Shown here piece after piece: positions 1-7,374 of a DNA stretch of 17,923 nt. Each line of letters starts with the position of its first letter. Positions within the stretch are counted from its first letter, which is position 1. Under the pieces are notes generated by a model. That model did no database searches. It saw only the letters and a program-made list of their open reading frames with translations, and was not told the DNA's origin. A program made the translations under genes and the position numbers. The stretch comes from Erysipelotrichaceae bacterium (GTDB lineage: Bacteria > Bacillota_I > Bacilli_A > Erysipelotrichales > Erysipelotrichaceae). The stretch spans positions 69,082 through 87,004 of the forward strand of contig DOUE01000018.1 of NCBI GenBank assembly GCA_003520745.1. Direction: 5' to 3'.

Positions 1-706
1 GATGAAACCCGTCGATCACTAGGTCGATGCTTTTCTCTTTGGCGATCCGACCTACATAGATAAAAAGACACTCTTCGGGCAAAATGCCATAGGCGAGGCG
101 GATCTTCGTCATCCTATTGATGTCGAGGGATGCGGATGAAAACCGTTCAAGGTCGACACCGGTCGGAACGATGAAGATATCTTTTTTGACGCCATAGCGC
201 AGCAACATGTCTTTCGTCTTCTTCGAAGGTGCGATGACCGCCGTGCTATGATCGCCAAGTTGTTTACTCAGTTTCGCCACGGCGAAGCGCGAGAATTTCT
301 CGACCGAGCGGAGTTCCAGCGGATTGATGTAGTGCGTGTAGTTTTCGATTTCCGTATGATAGGTAAACACGATCGGTAGATTAAGCCGAAAACTGATGAA
401 ACGTGAAAACATCCCGACGCCGAAATCGGAATGTACATGGATCAAGTCCAATTTCATTTTGCGGATCATCCGATACGCCCGCAGTTGGATCGGACTGGTC
501 ATGACATACCCATAGAGCGACTTAAGTTTGATGCCCGGTAAGCGCAATACATGGTTTTGGTAGTGGATATCGATGAGTTTAGGGTGGTTGGTGATGACGA
601 ACACCTCGTGTCCGTGGTCTTCCAGGGTTTTTTGCAGAAGCATCACCGAGGTTACGACCCCGTTGACATCCGGTGCATAAGTATCCGAAAATATCCCGAT
701 ACGCAT
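1..706 (-). CDS. GT4-family glycosyltransferase, diacylglycerol glucosyltransferase-like (3' end outside the window)
   Basis: I translated this directly: 235 residues from the ATG at 706, open to the window edge. It begins MRIGIFSDTYAPDVNGV, the glycine-rich opening of GT-B enzymes that act on lipid acceptors. It continues with HVHSDFGVG and FTYHTEIENYTHY in the acceptor domain, then PSKKTKDML and VPTGVD at the domain junction. The donor-binding Rossmann half starts at FIYVGRIAKEKS and is cut off. The best family match is 1,2-diacylglycerol 3-glucosyltransferase (MgdA/alMGS type), which makes monoglucosyl-diacylglycerol on the inner face of the membrane; a different lipid or glycan acceptor is possible. 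A GGAGG site six bases upstream fixes the start at 706 rather than the in-frame ATG at 712. It is third in an operon, 17 bases after the hydrolase gene. Confidence 0.85.
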   Translation of the reverse strand, partial: MRIGIFSDTYAPDVNGVVTSVMLLQKTLEDHGHEVFVITNHPKLIDIHYQNHVLRLPGIKLKSLYGYVMTSPIQLRAYRMIRKMKLDLIHVHSDFGVGMFSRFISFRLNLPIVFTYHTEIENYTHYINPLELRSVEKFSRFAVAKLSKQLGDHSTAVIAPSKKTKDMLLRYGVKKDIFIVPTGVDLERFSSASLDINRMTKIRLAYGILPEECLFIYVGRIAKEKSIDLVIDGFH

Positions 707-723
707 GTTCATCCTCCGATCGA

Positions 724-1284
724 TCAAACGATTTCAGCGAATTGACTGAATTTCCCCGAATAGATCCGGGTCATCGCATCGCATTCCAAAAAGTCGGAAG
801 GCAAAACGAGTTCAGGGGGTTTATTGAAGAGTTTCACACCGTTGCGTTCCAACGTTTCGCTGACGAACTGGGAACAGAAATAGGCGTTTTGGCGTTTGAT
901 CGGATGGTTGATGATGAATCCGATATATCCGATCAGGTTATATCGATAGAGGTCGCGGTCTTCTTTAAAGGTTCGAATGCTTTCCGTAATGTTATCGTAG
1001 GTCAAATCATCGACATCCAGTTTCAAGATCGTACAGGTGGTTTCATCGAAAACATCGAAGATCTTGGTTTCCGATTCATTGATGAACCCCCCGATGAACG
1101 GGTTGTTCGCCTTCACCCGTCCGAAACTATAGATTTGGTCGAAATCCCCGTCAAGGACCATCGAGATGTGGTTGTATTGCTGATGGGTGTAAACACGGAT
1201 CGCACGTGTTAAAAGCGTACCCGTATCACTCAGCATGATATAGATGCATCGTTTCCCCATGTTCTCGCGTTGAATCATTTCCAT
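724..1284 (-). CDS. YiiX-like permuted papain/NlpC-P60-fold cysteine hydrolase
   Basis: A 186-residue soluble protein with no signal peptide. The segment YNHISMV (His39) and the later FCSQFVSETL (Cys137) match the His-then-Cys order of circularly permuted NlpC/P60-like hydrolases (YiiX/YebB group). The N-terminal part, about residues 11-35, reads as a strand followed by SDTGTLLTRAIRVYTH, also typical of that group. Members of this fold cleave or transfer acyl groups on peptides or lipids; the substrate here is unknown. The ATG shares one base with the TAA of the upstream TetR gene (TAATG), so translation is probably coupled. ATGs at 1278 and 1260 are alternative starts, since no strong ribosome binding site precedes 1284. 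The glycosyltransferase follows 17 bases later. The family call is from motifs only. Confidence 0.7.
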   Translation of the reverse strand: MEMIQRENMGKRCIYIMLSDTGTLLTRAIRVYTHQQYNHISMVLDGDFDQIYSFGRVKANNPFIGGFINESETKIFDVFDETTCTILKLDVDDLTYDNITESIRTFKEDRDLYRYNLIGYIGFIINHPIKRQNAYFCSQFVSETLERNGVKLFNKPPELVLPSDFLECDAMTRIYSGKFSQFAEIV

Positions 1285-1862
1285 TAAAGTATCGCTCCGA
1301 TCGCAGCCATGGCTTCGGGAAGTTGCTCTTCCTCATTATTCAGTAACGCTTGGATGCTCACCCCGAACATCGCCCCGAAAAGCATACGGGCGATCGCATT
1401 AGGGGAAAAACTTTGAAGACGGCTATCCTTGTCGCATAAGGGCAGGACATGTTTCTCGATCAACCGTGCCAGATCATCGAAGAGACTATTGAGTAAGTCG
1501 CGGAACGTCTGCGACCACATCGCCATGTTCGAGAGATCGAACAAGAGACGGAAGGTTTTGGGATTCTCTTTGATCGTACTTGAGAAGTAGGAAACCAAGT
1601 TGTTGATTCTCTCCTTCGCGGTCGATCCGCGTTGAAGTAGTTCTTCGATTTCCACAAGATATTTCTTCATCACCGTTTTGATCACTTCCACAAACAAACC
1701 TTCTTTGTTTTTGAAGTAGTAATTCAGTTGACTTAACACCACGCCGGCGTCTTGGGCGATGTCGCGCAAGGAGACGTTCGCATACCCGTGTTGGGAAATG
1801 AAATTGATGGCGGAAGTCAAAATACGCTGCGACTGACCTTTTTTATCCATCATCCTACGCAT
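1284..1862 (-). CDS. TetR/AcrR family transcriptional regulator
   Basis: A 192-residue protein with the standard N-terminal helix-turn-helix: RILTSAINFISQHGY (helix 1), SLRDIAQDAGV (helix 2) and LNYYFKNKEGLF (helix 3 and the following YxFxxKxxL segment), about residues 14-60. The C-terminal half (about 65-192) is the helical ligand-binding and dimerisation region, and its ligand cannot be predicted. GGGAGGTGA seven bases upstream of the ATG at 1862 supports that start over the internal ATGs at 1853 and 1850. It is the first gene of an operon with a hydrolase and a lipid-type glucosyltransferase. A perfect 5-bp-arm palindrome between promoter and gene suggests autoregulation, with the two downstream genes under the same control. 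Confidence 0.93.
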   Translation of the reverse strand: MRRMMDKKGQSQRILTSAINFISQHGYANVSLRDIAQDAGVVLSQLNYYFKNKEGLFVEVIKTVMKKYLVEIEELLQRGSTAKERINNLVSYFSSTIKENPKTFRLLFDLSNMAMWSQTFRDLLNSLFDDLARLIEKHVLPLCDKDSRLQSFSPNAIARMLFGAMFGVSIQALLNNEEEQLPEAMAAIGAIL

Positions 1863-1882
1863 GCGTTCACCTCCCGGAATTC

Positions 1883-1894
1883 GGACACTTGTCC
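1883..1894. promoter_or_regulatory. Putative TetR operator, inverted repeat GGACA-N2-TGTCC
   Basis: GGACACTTGTCC has perfect 5-bp inverted arms and a 2-base centre. It lies only a few bases downstream of the predicted transcription start and upstream of the TetR ribosome binding site. That is a classic position for an autoregulating TetR repressor. Binding by this TetR protein is inferred. Confidence 0.55.
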
Positions 1895-1904
1895 TAATAT
1901 TTAT

Positions 1905-1933
1905 ACTATACGTAGGCGGTAGGGGAATGTCAA
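1905..1933 (-). promoter_or_regulatory. Sigma-A-type promoter of the tetR-hydrolase-glucosyltransferase operon
   Basis: On the minus strand, TTGACA (1933-1928) is a perfect -35 and TATAGT (1910-1905) is a -10 with five of six consensus bases, separated by exactly 17 bases. The predicted start is near 1898, giving a leader of roughly 35 bases to the ATG at 1862. Confidence 0.8.
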
Positions 1934-1959
1934 CGGAAATCCGACTCTTTTCGGTTCAG

Positions 1960-1991
1960 AAAAAAAGCACACAAGTCGTGTGCTTGTGTGC
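1960..1991 (-). terminator. Rho-independent terminator after the 6-phospho-beta-glucosidase gene
   Basis: Perfect 9-bp arms GCACACAAG (1967-1975) and CTTGTGTGC (1983-1991) enclose a 7-base loop. On the minus strand they are followed by seven T (1966-1960). The hairpin begins at the base next to the TAG stop. Confidence 0.9.
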
Positions 1992-3407
1992 CTAAAGTTC
2001 TTCCCCGTTGGTTTCGATCACGCGACGATACCAATCGAAACTTTCTTTCTTCGTACGTTTCAGTGTTCCGTTTCCTTCATTGTCTTTATCCACATGGATG
2101 AATCCATAGCGTTTCTTCATTTCCCCCGTCCCGAAGGAAACGATGTCGATGCATCCCCAAACCGTATACCCCATCAGATCCACCCCGTCCAATTCGACCG
2201 CTTTCTTCATCTCGCGGATGTGGTTACGGAGATAGTCGATCCGATAGACATCATGAATCTTTCCGTCCGGTCCGGCTTGGTCGATGGCACCCAGCCCGTT
2301 CTCCACGATGAACAAGGGTTTTTGGTAACGCTCATACAATACGCTTAAGCTATAACGAAGTCCGACCGGATCGATCTGCCAACCCCAATCGGAAGCGGTG
2401 ATGTAGGGATTCTTGACGTGGGCGTTCTCATCCTTGCTTTCAACGGCTTTCACCGCATGGGACATATAATAACTCAATCCGATGTAGTCGACGACCCCTT
2501 CTTTCAAGATGTCTTCATCCCCCGGCAACATCTCGATGTGGATGTTCTTGTTCTTCCACATCGCTTTGGCATAGGATCCATACGCCCCGCGGGCATGGAC
2601 ATCCCCATAGTACCAACGACTGCGCATCTCTTCGACGCTCTTCATCATGTCGTTGGGGGCACAGGAATAGGGATAGATCGGCACAAACGCAAGCATGCAT
2701 CCGATCTTGAATTCAGGATTGATTTCGTGACCTTTCTTGACGACCAGAGCGCTCGCAATCAATTCATGGTGGACCGCTTGAAGGACGATCTGTTCACGAT
2801 GATCTTCTTCCTCAAACAACAAGCCCGAACAAGTCCACGTGAACAGATCCTCATCGTAACTCGCCTGGTTGTTGATCTCGTTGAAGGTCATCCAATATTT
2901 CACCTTGTTTTTATAGCGTTTCATCACGACTTCGGCATAGCGTACGAAGAATTCGATCAGTTTCCGGTTACGGAACCCACCGTATTCCTTCGCCAACGCA
3001 TACGGCATTTCGAAATGGCTCAGGGTGATGACCGGCTCGATGCCCTGCGCCAACAGCGTGTCGAACAAATCGTCATAGTATTTCAAGCCTTCTTCATTGG
3101 GGGTCGTTTCATCGCCCCTCGGAAAAATCCGGCTCCATGCGATCGAAGTACGGAAACATTTGAACCCCATTTCCGCAAACAGACCGACATCCTCTTTATA
3201 GTGGTCATAGAATTCGATCGCACTGTGATTGGGATAGAACACCCCTTCTTTGACACCTTCCGTAATGACTCGTTTAATCCCGTGCGCCCCGGCGCTCATG
3301 ACGTCCGCGATGCTTGGTCCCTTGTTTCCTTTATTCCATCCGCCTTCGATCTGGTGCGCAGCGACCGCTCCGCCCCACAAGAAATCTTGTTTTAGTCCAT
3401 GGCTCAT
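1992..3407 (-). CDS. bglA: 6-phospho-beta-glucosidase, glycoside hydrolase family 1
   Basis: A 471-residue GH1 enzyme of normal length for 6-phospho-beta-glucosidases. It hydrolyses phosphorylated beta-glucosides such as cellobiose-6-phosphate or arbutin/salicin-6-phosphate in the cytoplasm. The N-terminal signature DFLWGGAVAAHQIEGGW is present. The acid/base glutamate is in TFNEIN (about residue 177) and the nucleophile in IVENGLG (about residue 369). The C-terminal SFGTGEMKKRYGF segment (Ser424, Lys432, Tyr434) corresponds to the phosphate-binding loop that separates 6-phospho enzymes from plain beta-glucosidases. An ATG at 3431 is in frame, but AAGGAGGA lies between it and the ATG at 3407, and the TATAAT box overlaps 3431, so 3407 is the start. 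No PTS transporter gene is adjacent, so its substrate supplier is elsewhere. The paralogue name (bglA, bglH or ascB) is uncertain. Confidence 0.93.
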   Translation of the reverse strand: MSHGLKQDFLWGGAVAAHQIEGGWNKGNKGPSIADVMSAGAHGIKRVITEGVKEGVFYPNHSAIEFYDHYKEDVGLFAEMGFKCFRTSIAWSRIFPRGDETTPNEEGLKYYDDLFDTLLAQGIEPVITLSHFEMPYALAKEYGGFRNRKLIEFFVRYAEVVMKRYKNKVKYWMTFNEINNQASYDEDLFTWTCSGLLFEEEDHREQIVLQAVHHELIASALVVKKGHEINPEFKIGCMLAFVPIYPYSCAPNDMMKSVEEMRSRWYYGDVHARGAYGSYAKAMWKNKNIHIEMLPGDEDILKEGVVDYIGLSYYMSHAVKAVESKDENAHVKNPYITASDWGWQIDPVGLRYSLSVLYERYQKPLFIVENGLGAIDQAGPDGKIHDVYRIDYLRNHIREMKKAVELDGVDLMGYTVWGCIDIVSFGTGEMKKRYGFIHVDKDNEGNGTLKRTKKESFDWYRRVIETNGEEL

Positions 3408-3413
3408 AGAGAA

Positions 3414-3421
3414 TCCTCCTT
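3414..3421 (-). promoter_or_regulatory. Ribosome binding site deciding the 6-phospho-beta-glucosidase start
   Basis: AAGGAGGA on the minus strand, six bases before the ATG at 3407. It lies inside the reading frame that would start at 3431, which argues against that longer start. Confidence 0.85.
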
Positions 3422-3429
3422 GCGTATCC

Positions 3430-3435
3430 ATTATA
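3430..3435 (-). promoter_or_regulatory. -10 box (TATAAT) of the 6-phospho-beta-glucosidase gene
   Basis: A perfect TATAAT on the minus strand. Transcription would begin near 3423, leaving a leader of about 16 bases that just contains the ribosome binding site. No good -35 is found 16-18 bases upstream. The promoter may therefore need an activator, and the repeated ACGAAA motifs immediately upstream are candidate sites. Confidence 0.6.
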
Positions 3436-3452
3436 TCGAAAATCCGTGAAGA

Positions 3453-3485
3453 TTTCGTGTATCACGATGAGTTTCGTGGTTTCGT
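3453..3485 (-). repeat. Three ACGAAA repeats upstream of the 6-phospho-beta-glucosidase promoter
   Basis: Minus-strand CACGAAA occurs at 3459-3453 and 3478-3472, and ACGAAA at 3485-3480. They lie 18 or more bases upstream of the TATAAT box. The copies are 19 and 8 bases apart. They could be activator or repressor contacts, or chance repeats in an A-rich stretch. Confidence 0.35.
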
Positions 3486-3508
3486 AAAAAAATGAGCGAT
3501 GCGCTCAT
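3486..3508 (-). terminator. Rho-independent terminator of the diguanylate cyclase operon
   Basis: ATGAGCG (3492-3498) and CGCTCAT (3502-3508) form a 7-bp stem with a 3-base loop, followed on the minus strand by a run of T (to 3486). The stem overlaps the TGA stop of the small membrane protein gene at 3505-3507. Confidence 0.8.
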
Positions 3509-3867
3509 GTTGATTTGGTTAAAACCGAATGGAGGATGAAATTACCGACGGCGAAGAGATACCCCGGGATCGCAGAAAGGATCGAATCGAGTTCGCCGAA
3601 AGCGAAGAGGAAGAAAAGGCAAAGATTAAGGAGGATCGCGACGAGGATGAAGGATTCGCGATGAGTCATATACCCGATCCAACTCAGAGTAAACGAGATC
3701 GACGCATGGATCGAAACGGATATTCCGAAGAAAGCGAAGCTGTTCGCGGAGAATTCGGTGAGTTCGAAACGTGAGCCGATCATCACGAAAAGCCATGGAA
3801 TCAAACCGATCCCGCTGATCGCAAGATAGAAACGTTGCACATTCCGCCAACGACTTCGACGCTCCAT
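3505..3867 (-). CDS. Small four-helix membrane protein, function unknown
   Basis: A 120-residue hydrophobic protein beginning MERRSRWRNVQRFYLAISG. The basic N-terminus precedes four likely membrane helices at about residues 13-30, 43-66, 71-90 and 95-115. The frame stays open further upstream to 4134, but that part lies over the 3' end of the diguanylate cyclase gene and has non-protein-like composition. AAGAAGG just before the ATG at 3867 supports the short form. It starts 28 bases after the cyclase stop and shares its terminator, so the two are very probably co-transcribed. I do not recognise a family. A role as a partner of the membrane cyclase is only suggested by position. Confidence 0.75.
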   Translation of the reverse strand: MERRSRWRNVQRFYLAISGIGLIPWLFVMIGSRFELTEFSANSFAFFGISVSIHASISFTLSWIGYMTHRESFILVAILLNLCLFFLFAFGELDSILSAIPGYLFAVGNFILHSVLTKST

Positions 3868-3895
3868 GTAACCTTCTTTCTCCCACCTGTATCCA

Positions 3896-5503
3896 TCATA
3901 CCCCCGATGTTGATTCAATGGGGCGAATGTGCATTTGTACCCGGTTGCGACCTTCGCGTTTGGCGATGTAGCTGGCTTCGTCGGCGGCACGGATGAGTTC
4001 GTTGACGTCAAGACACTCTCCTTGGATCGCACAATCATGGTTGGAAACGCCGAAACTCGCGGTGATGCGTATTTCGTTCCCCATATAGAACGTGATTTCC
4101 TTTTCGATCGAACTACGCAAACGTTCAGCCACATCGATGGCGTCCGTCAATGAACAATCCGGTAAATAGACGATGAACTCTTCCCCGCCGAAACGGGCGA
4201 ACAAGTCGACGTTACGTAGAGCCTGCCTACAGCAATCCGCGACATTCCGCAGAATGAGGTCCCCGGCCGCGTGACCATATCGGTCGTTGACGTTTTTGAA
4301 GAGGTCAAGATCGAAAAGGATGAGCGACAAGGACGATCCGTTGCGGTTGGCGCGATCCACTTCATAATGGATCCGCTCGAAGAAATACCGTCGGTTCATC
4401 AATCCGGTCATTTCGTCGACCCGCGCCAAATTCGCCAACTGTTCCATCATGTTCTTCGAGGCGGTGACATCGCTGAGAATGATGATCGTTCCGATTTGGA
4501 TGGCGTTCTCGTAGAGCTTGGATAACCGTACGTTAAAGTGGCGAAGGGATCCGCTCAACTCATCTTCGATTTCAAAACTGAGATCTTCGCTGACACGTTG
4601 AGGGTCCGTCGACCACGACCGAATGCGCCGGGCAATCGTTTCTTGATGTGCGAAGACATCTTCCAGTTCGGCACCGTTTTTAAGGAAGGTGAGTTGTCTG
4701 AAGTATTTTTTCGCCGCCGTATTCATGTCAATCAGACGGAAGTTCATGTCGAGTACCAACACGCCGTCCTGAATCCAATCGAACGCCTTATCCCTCGCTT
4801 TGGGGATCAAGCTAAGGATGTTGTAGCGATACATACCGAACATCAGCAACATGAAGACGAAGAACACCGCGAACGGTCCGGCATCGACACCGTAGGGGAA
4901 CGTCCCGACGACGTTCATCAGGATCGCGATCATCGGGATGATGCTTGCGCTGGCCATGATCAGCGACTGGATCCGCATCAACGCTTTTGTCTTTTGACTC
5001 AATACGATGTAGTTCCGGGTGGAATAACTCCCGCATGCGATGAAGTAGACCACGTGGACGTAATACCAAGGTCCTTTGGTGAATTGAAGCAAGGTGAAAT
5101 GACCGTTGGATACCAACGACATTTCCGTATAGTAGAGATGATGGACTTCATTGGTGAAGCGCATGAAGACCGTGATCATCGGAATCATCAACAGGAAGAA
5201 GTAAAACACGTTGTTGTATCGGGCGCGGTTGTTTCCATAATCGATGGAAAGCAAAACCCAAAGGGCGGGGATGAACGAAAGGCCGACGTACTGGAACTTC
5301 CCCCAGAAGTCGATGGCGTGCAGGGAGGTGTTCATGAGTTCCATCGCATACCCGACGGTGTAGATCGCGCTCGCGACGCACAGAATGCCAAACACCCGGG
5401 CACCCGGTGTCTTCATCGAAGTGAAGGCGTGAAAAGCGATCGCCAAGGCGATCAAGGTGATCGTAAACAAAGTCCCGCTCAGTAAAATCTGCACATCGCT
5501 CAC
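3896..5503 (-). CDS. Membrane diguanylate cyclase with 7TM, PAS and GGEEF domains
   Basis: A 535-residue protein starting at a GTG (5503) behind AAGGAGG with a 7-base gap. Residues 1 to about 230 form seven hydrophobic helices resembling the N-terminal 7TM sensor region found in some histidine kinases. Residues about 240-350 form a PAS-like domain (FDWIQDGVLVLDMNFRLIDMN to IILSDVTASK). Residues about 358-525 form a GGDEF domain with the opening DEMTGLMNRRYF, metal-binding DLDLFKNVND and the active-site loop GGEEF (439-443). RNVD (430-433) sits five residues before GGEEF, the position of the RxxD allosteric I-site. All key residues are intact, so it should make c-di-GMP from GTP and be product-inhibited. 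The signal sensed by the 7TM/PAS part is unknown. A small membrane protein gene follows in the same unit. Confidence 0.92.
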   Translation of the reverse strand: MSDVQILLSGTLFTITLIALAIAFHAFTSMKTPGARVFGILCVASAIYTVGYAMELMNTSLHAIDFWGKFQYVGLSFIPALWVLLSIDYGNNRARYNNVFYFFLLMIPMITVFMRFTNEVHHLYYTEMSLVSNGHFTLLQFTKGPWYYVHVVYFIACGSYSTRNYIVLSQKTKALMRIQSLIMASASIIPMIAILMNVVGTFPYGVDAGPFAVFFVFMLLMFGMYRYNILSLIPKARDKAFDWIQDGVLVLDMNFRLIDMNTAAKKYFRQLTFLKNGAELEDVFAHQETIARRIRSWSTDPQRVSEDLSFEIEDELSGSLRHFNVRLSKLYENAIQIGTIIILSDVTASKNMMEQLANLARVDEMTGLMNRRYFFERIHYEVDRANRNGSSLSLILFDLDLFKNVNDRYGHAAGDLILRNVADCCRQALRNVDLFARFGGEEFIVYLPDCSLTDAIDVAERLRSSIEKEITFYMGNEIRITASFGVSNHDCAIQGECLDVNELIRAADEASYIAKREGRNRVQMHIRPIESTSGV

Positions 5504-5534
5504 AAAACTTCCTCCTTGCTCGCCGTTGAGTAAA

Positions 5535-5575
5535 GACTACCACATTTCCGCTAAATCGAGTAGTCCCAAATCATA
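5535..5575 (-). promoter_or_regulatory. Possible promoter and leader hairpin of the diguanylate cyclase gene
   Basis: TATGAT (5575-5570) could be a -10, but the -35 candidates 16-17 bases upstream (TTACTA or ATTACT) are weak. Just downstream, GACTAC (5565-5560) and GTAGTC (5540-5535) are perfect 6-bp inverted arms with a 19-base gap. They could form a leader stem, a protein site or a poor terminator for the gene upstream. No strong terminator is visible for the fusion gene ending at 5609. Confidence 0.3.
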
Positions 5576-5608
5576 GGCGAAACGCAAGAATTAGTAATGA
5601 ACTTGGAT

Positions 5609-7357
5609 CTAGGCCATCGTCCCAAGCATCGCCATCGTCACCTCGTTGGATGTTTTCTCGCCCAAGAGGCGATGTTCGAATTCAACTGACATCGTTTCCC
5701 CCATCCGTCGGACTTCATGGCCTGAACTTCCGGCACTGTGAGGGGTCAGAATCACGTTCTTCATCGTGTAGAACGGACTGTCATCGCTCGGGGGTTCGGG
5801 GGAAGTGACATCCAAAATCGCGATGCGCCCTGGTTCTTCCTGTAGTGAGCGGACCAAATCCTCTTCGACCACTTGCGCCCCCCGCCCCGTGTTGATGAAG
5901 GTGGCGTTTGATTTCATGGACTGAAACAAAGCATAGTTCAGAATGCCTACGGTCGAGGGAAGATCGGGGAGATGGTTCGAGATCGTTTGGCAGGTCGCGA
6001 AGATTTCCTGCAGATCGGATCGTTTCGCATCGAGGCAGCGAAGGACGTCGTCGGATACGTAGGGGTCATAGACAAGCGTCGTGATCCCTTGTTCCTTGAG
6101 CGCGGAAAGGACGCGTCGTCCGATGCTTCCTGCCCCGAGGATCCCGACTTTCACATCTTTATTTCCCGGAAAATCCTCGATTTGGTTTTTACGAAGGGCA
6201 TACTCCGCTTTTGAATCGATACGAGAAAGTTGAAAAAACCCTTTGTTTGAAAGGAGGATTTGCGCCACGGCGCTTTGGGCGACCGGGATCGCATTCTCCG
6301 TCCACGCACTGAATACCTGGATGCCAAGATCAAGATAGGGCGTCGCAAACTTACGGACGGATCCTGCCGCATAGAAGACGGCCTCAAGGTTCACGAAAAT
6401 CTGTCGGATCGTTTCCTTGTCCAAATTCGGAAAACCCCAGGTTGAAAAGAGGTATTCGCACCGGTTAAGAAGATCGAGACGATGCCCGATCTCGTCTCTC
6501 GTAATGACTTCGTTTGATAGATCGAGTTGGGTTTGCAGACGTCGGATCGTATCCGGCGAATAGACACGCTTGATTTCCGAGGGATCCCCCAGAAACACGG
6601 CGACCGGTTTACGCAGGACGGTTTGCAGCGAAGCCGCATCGCTCAAAAACGATTCGGTCTGATCTTCTTTAACGAATTCCAGAATCAACGGAAGGTCGAT
6701 GCCGAATCCCCGTGCGCACGCCACGTACTTTTTCCATTTCTTGACCCCCTCCCTCTCCTCCAGTAAATAGCTCGTGTTCGCCTCATCCCAGTTGAACACA
6801 TGCATCGCGATCAAATGGTCGGCGATCGTCTTGATTTCCTGAAGGTGCTCGTCGAAGGTCACTTCGGGATTGGGTTGCCAATAGGTCTTGAGGTTCTCCC
6901 GGTCGACCGCTTGGATCAACTTCATCGCCCCTTCCTTGGTTTGCGTCATCGATCGGCGATGATATTCCAACCCGAGCACGATGTTTTCTTTACGTGCCGC
7001 GTCGCAGGCGTTTTGGATGTTTTTGACGAGCATCTCGAAGTACTCTTCGGTGATGGTTTCGGGGGACATGCGGCCCGCCCAGATCCGGATGACCGGGGCG
7101 TTCAATGCGACGGCGGTTTGAAGGACGGGGAGAAAGTCTTCCCCTTCTTGTCCTTTATAATAGGATCCATAAGAGAGAATCTCAAGTTGCGCTTCTTGAC
7201 ATAGCCGCTGGATTTGTTTCGCGGTATCGATTTCCCCTGCCGGACAATGGACGTCCCCTCCCCATTCGATGCCATCCAGGGTCGCCTCTTTCGCCAACGC
7301 GATGATTTCCTCTACGCTTTTCTCTCTGAATGTCACGGATGTCAATCCTGTTTTCAT
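5609..7357 (-). CDS. Fusion of sugar isomerase/epimerase TIM barrel and 2-hydroxyacid dehydrogenase
   Basis: A 582-residue uninterrupted protein with two domains that are normally separate. Residues 1 to about 250 form an AP-endonuclease-2/xylose-isomerase-like barrel (MKTGLTSVTFREKSVEEI, DGIEWGGDVH, LGLEYH). Likely metal ligands include Glu131, His186 in MHVFNW and Glu227 in LILEF. Residues about 255-582 form a D-isomer-specific 2-hydroxyacid dehydrogenase: substrate-domain STWGFP (305-310), NAD-binding GAGSIG (408-413), and the catalytic triad Arg492 in NTGRG, Glu521 in SPEPP and His540 in LTPH. Both halves look active. They would act on the same or consecutive sugar or sugar-acid substrates in the cytoplasm; the substrate cannot be read from the sequence. 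AAGGAGG precedes the ATG at 7357. A hairpin terminator lies directly upstream, leaving no room for a separate promoter. The MDR dehydrogenase two genes upstream may belong to the same pathway. Confidence 0.88.
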   Translation of the reverse strand: MKTGLTSVTFREKSVEEIIALAKEATLDGIEWGGDVHCPAGEIDTAKQIQRLCQEAQLEILSYGSYYKGQEGEDFLPVLQTAVALNAPVIRIWAGRMSPETITEEYFEMLVKNIQNACDAARKENIVLGLEYHRRSMTQTKEGAMKLIQAVDRENLKTYWQPNPEVTFDEHLQEIKTIADHLIAMHVFNWDEANTSYLLEEREGVKKWKKYVACARGFGIDLPLILEFVKEDQTESFLSDAASLQTVLRKPVAVFLGDPSEIKRVYSPDTIRRLQTQLDLSNEVITRDEIGHRLDLLNRCEYLFSTWGFPNLDKETIRQIFVNLEAVFYAAGSVRKFATPYLDLGIQVFSAWTENAIPVAQSAVAQILLSNKGFFQLSRIDSKAEYALRKNQIEDFPGNKDVKVGILGAGSIGRRVLSALKEQGITTLVYDPYVSDDVLRCLDAKRSDLQEIFATCQTISNHLPDLPSTVGILNYALFQSMKSNATFINTGRGAQVVEEDLVRSLQEEPGRIAILDVTSPEPPSDDSPFYTMKNVILTPHSAGSSGHEVRRMGETMSVEFEHRLLGEKTSNEVTMAMLGTMA

Positions 7358-7374
7358 GCTTGCCTCCTTGTATC

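Noticed and set aside
1967..1991. Inverted repeat considered as an attachment site or operator.
   Set aside because: Its position next to the stop codon and the seven-T run make it a standard terminator.
2418..3395. A 325-residue plus-strand open frame.
   Set aside because: It is the complement of the GH1 gene, whose catalytic and phosphate-binding motifs are clear. The plus-strand product shows no recognisable motif.
3868..4134. Upstream extension of the small membrane protein frame to give 209 residues.
   Set aside because: It overlaps the coding end of the diguanylate cyclase in another frame, has low-complexity basic composition, and a ribosome binding site lies just before the ATG at 3867.
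4538..5485. A 315-residue plus-strand open frame rich in Asp, His and Arg.
   Set aside because: It is antisense to the diguanylate cyclase. The composition reflects complementing GAT/ATC-rich codons.
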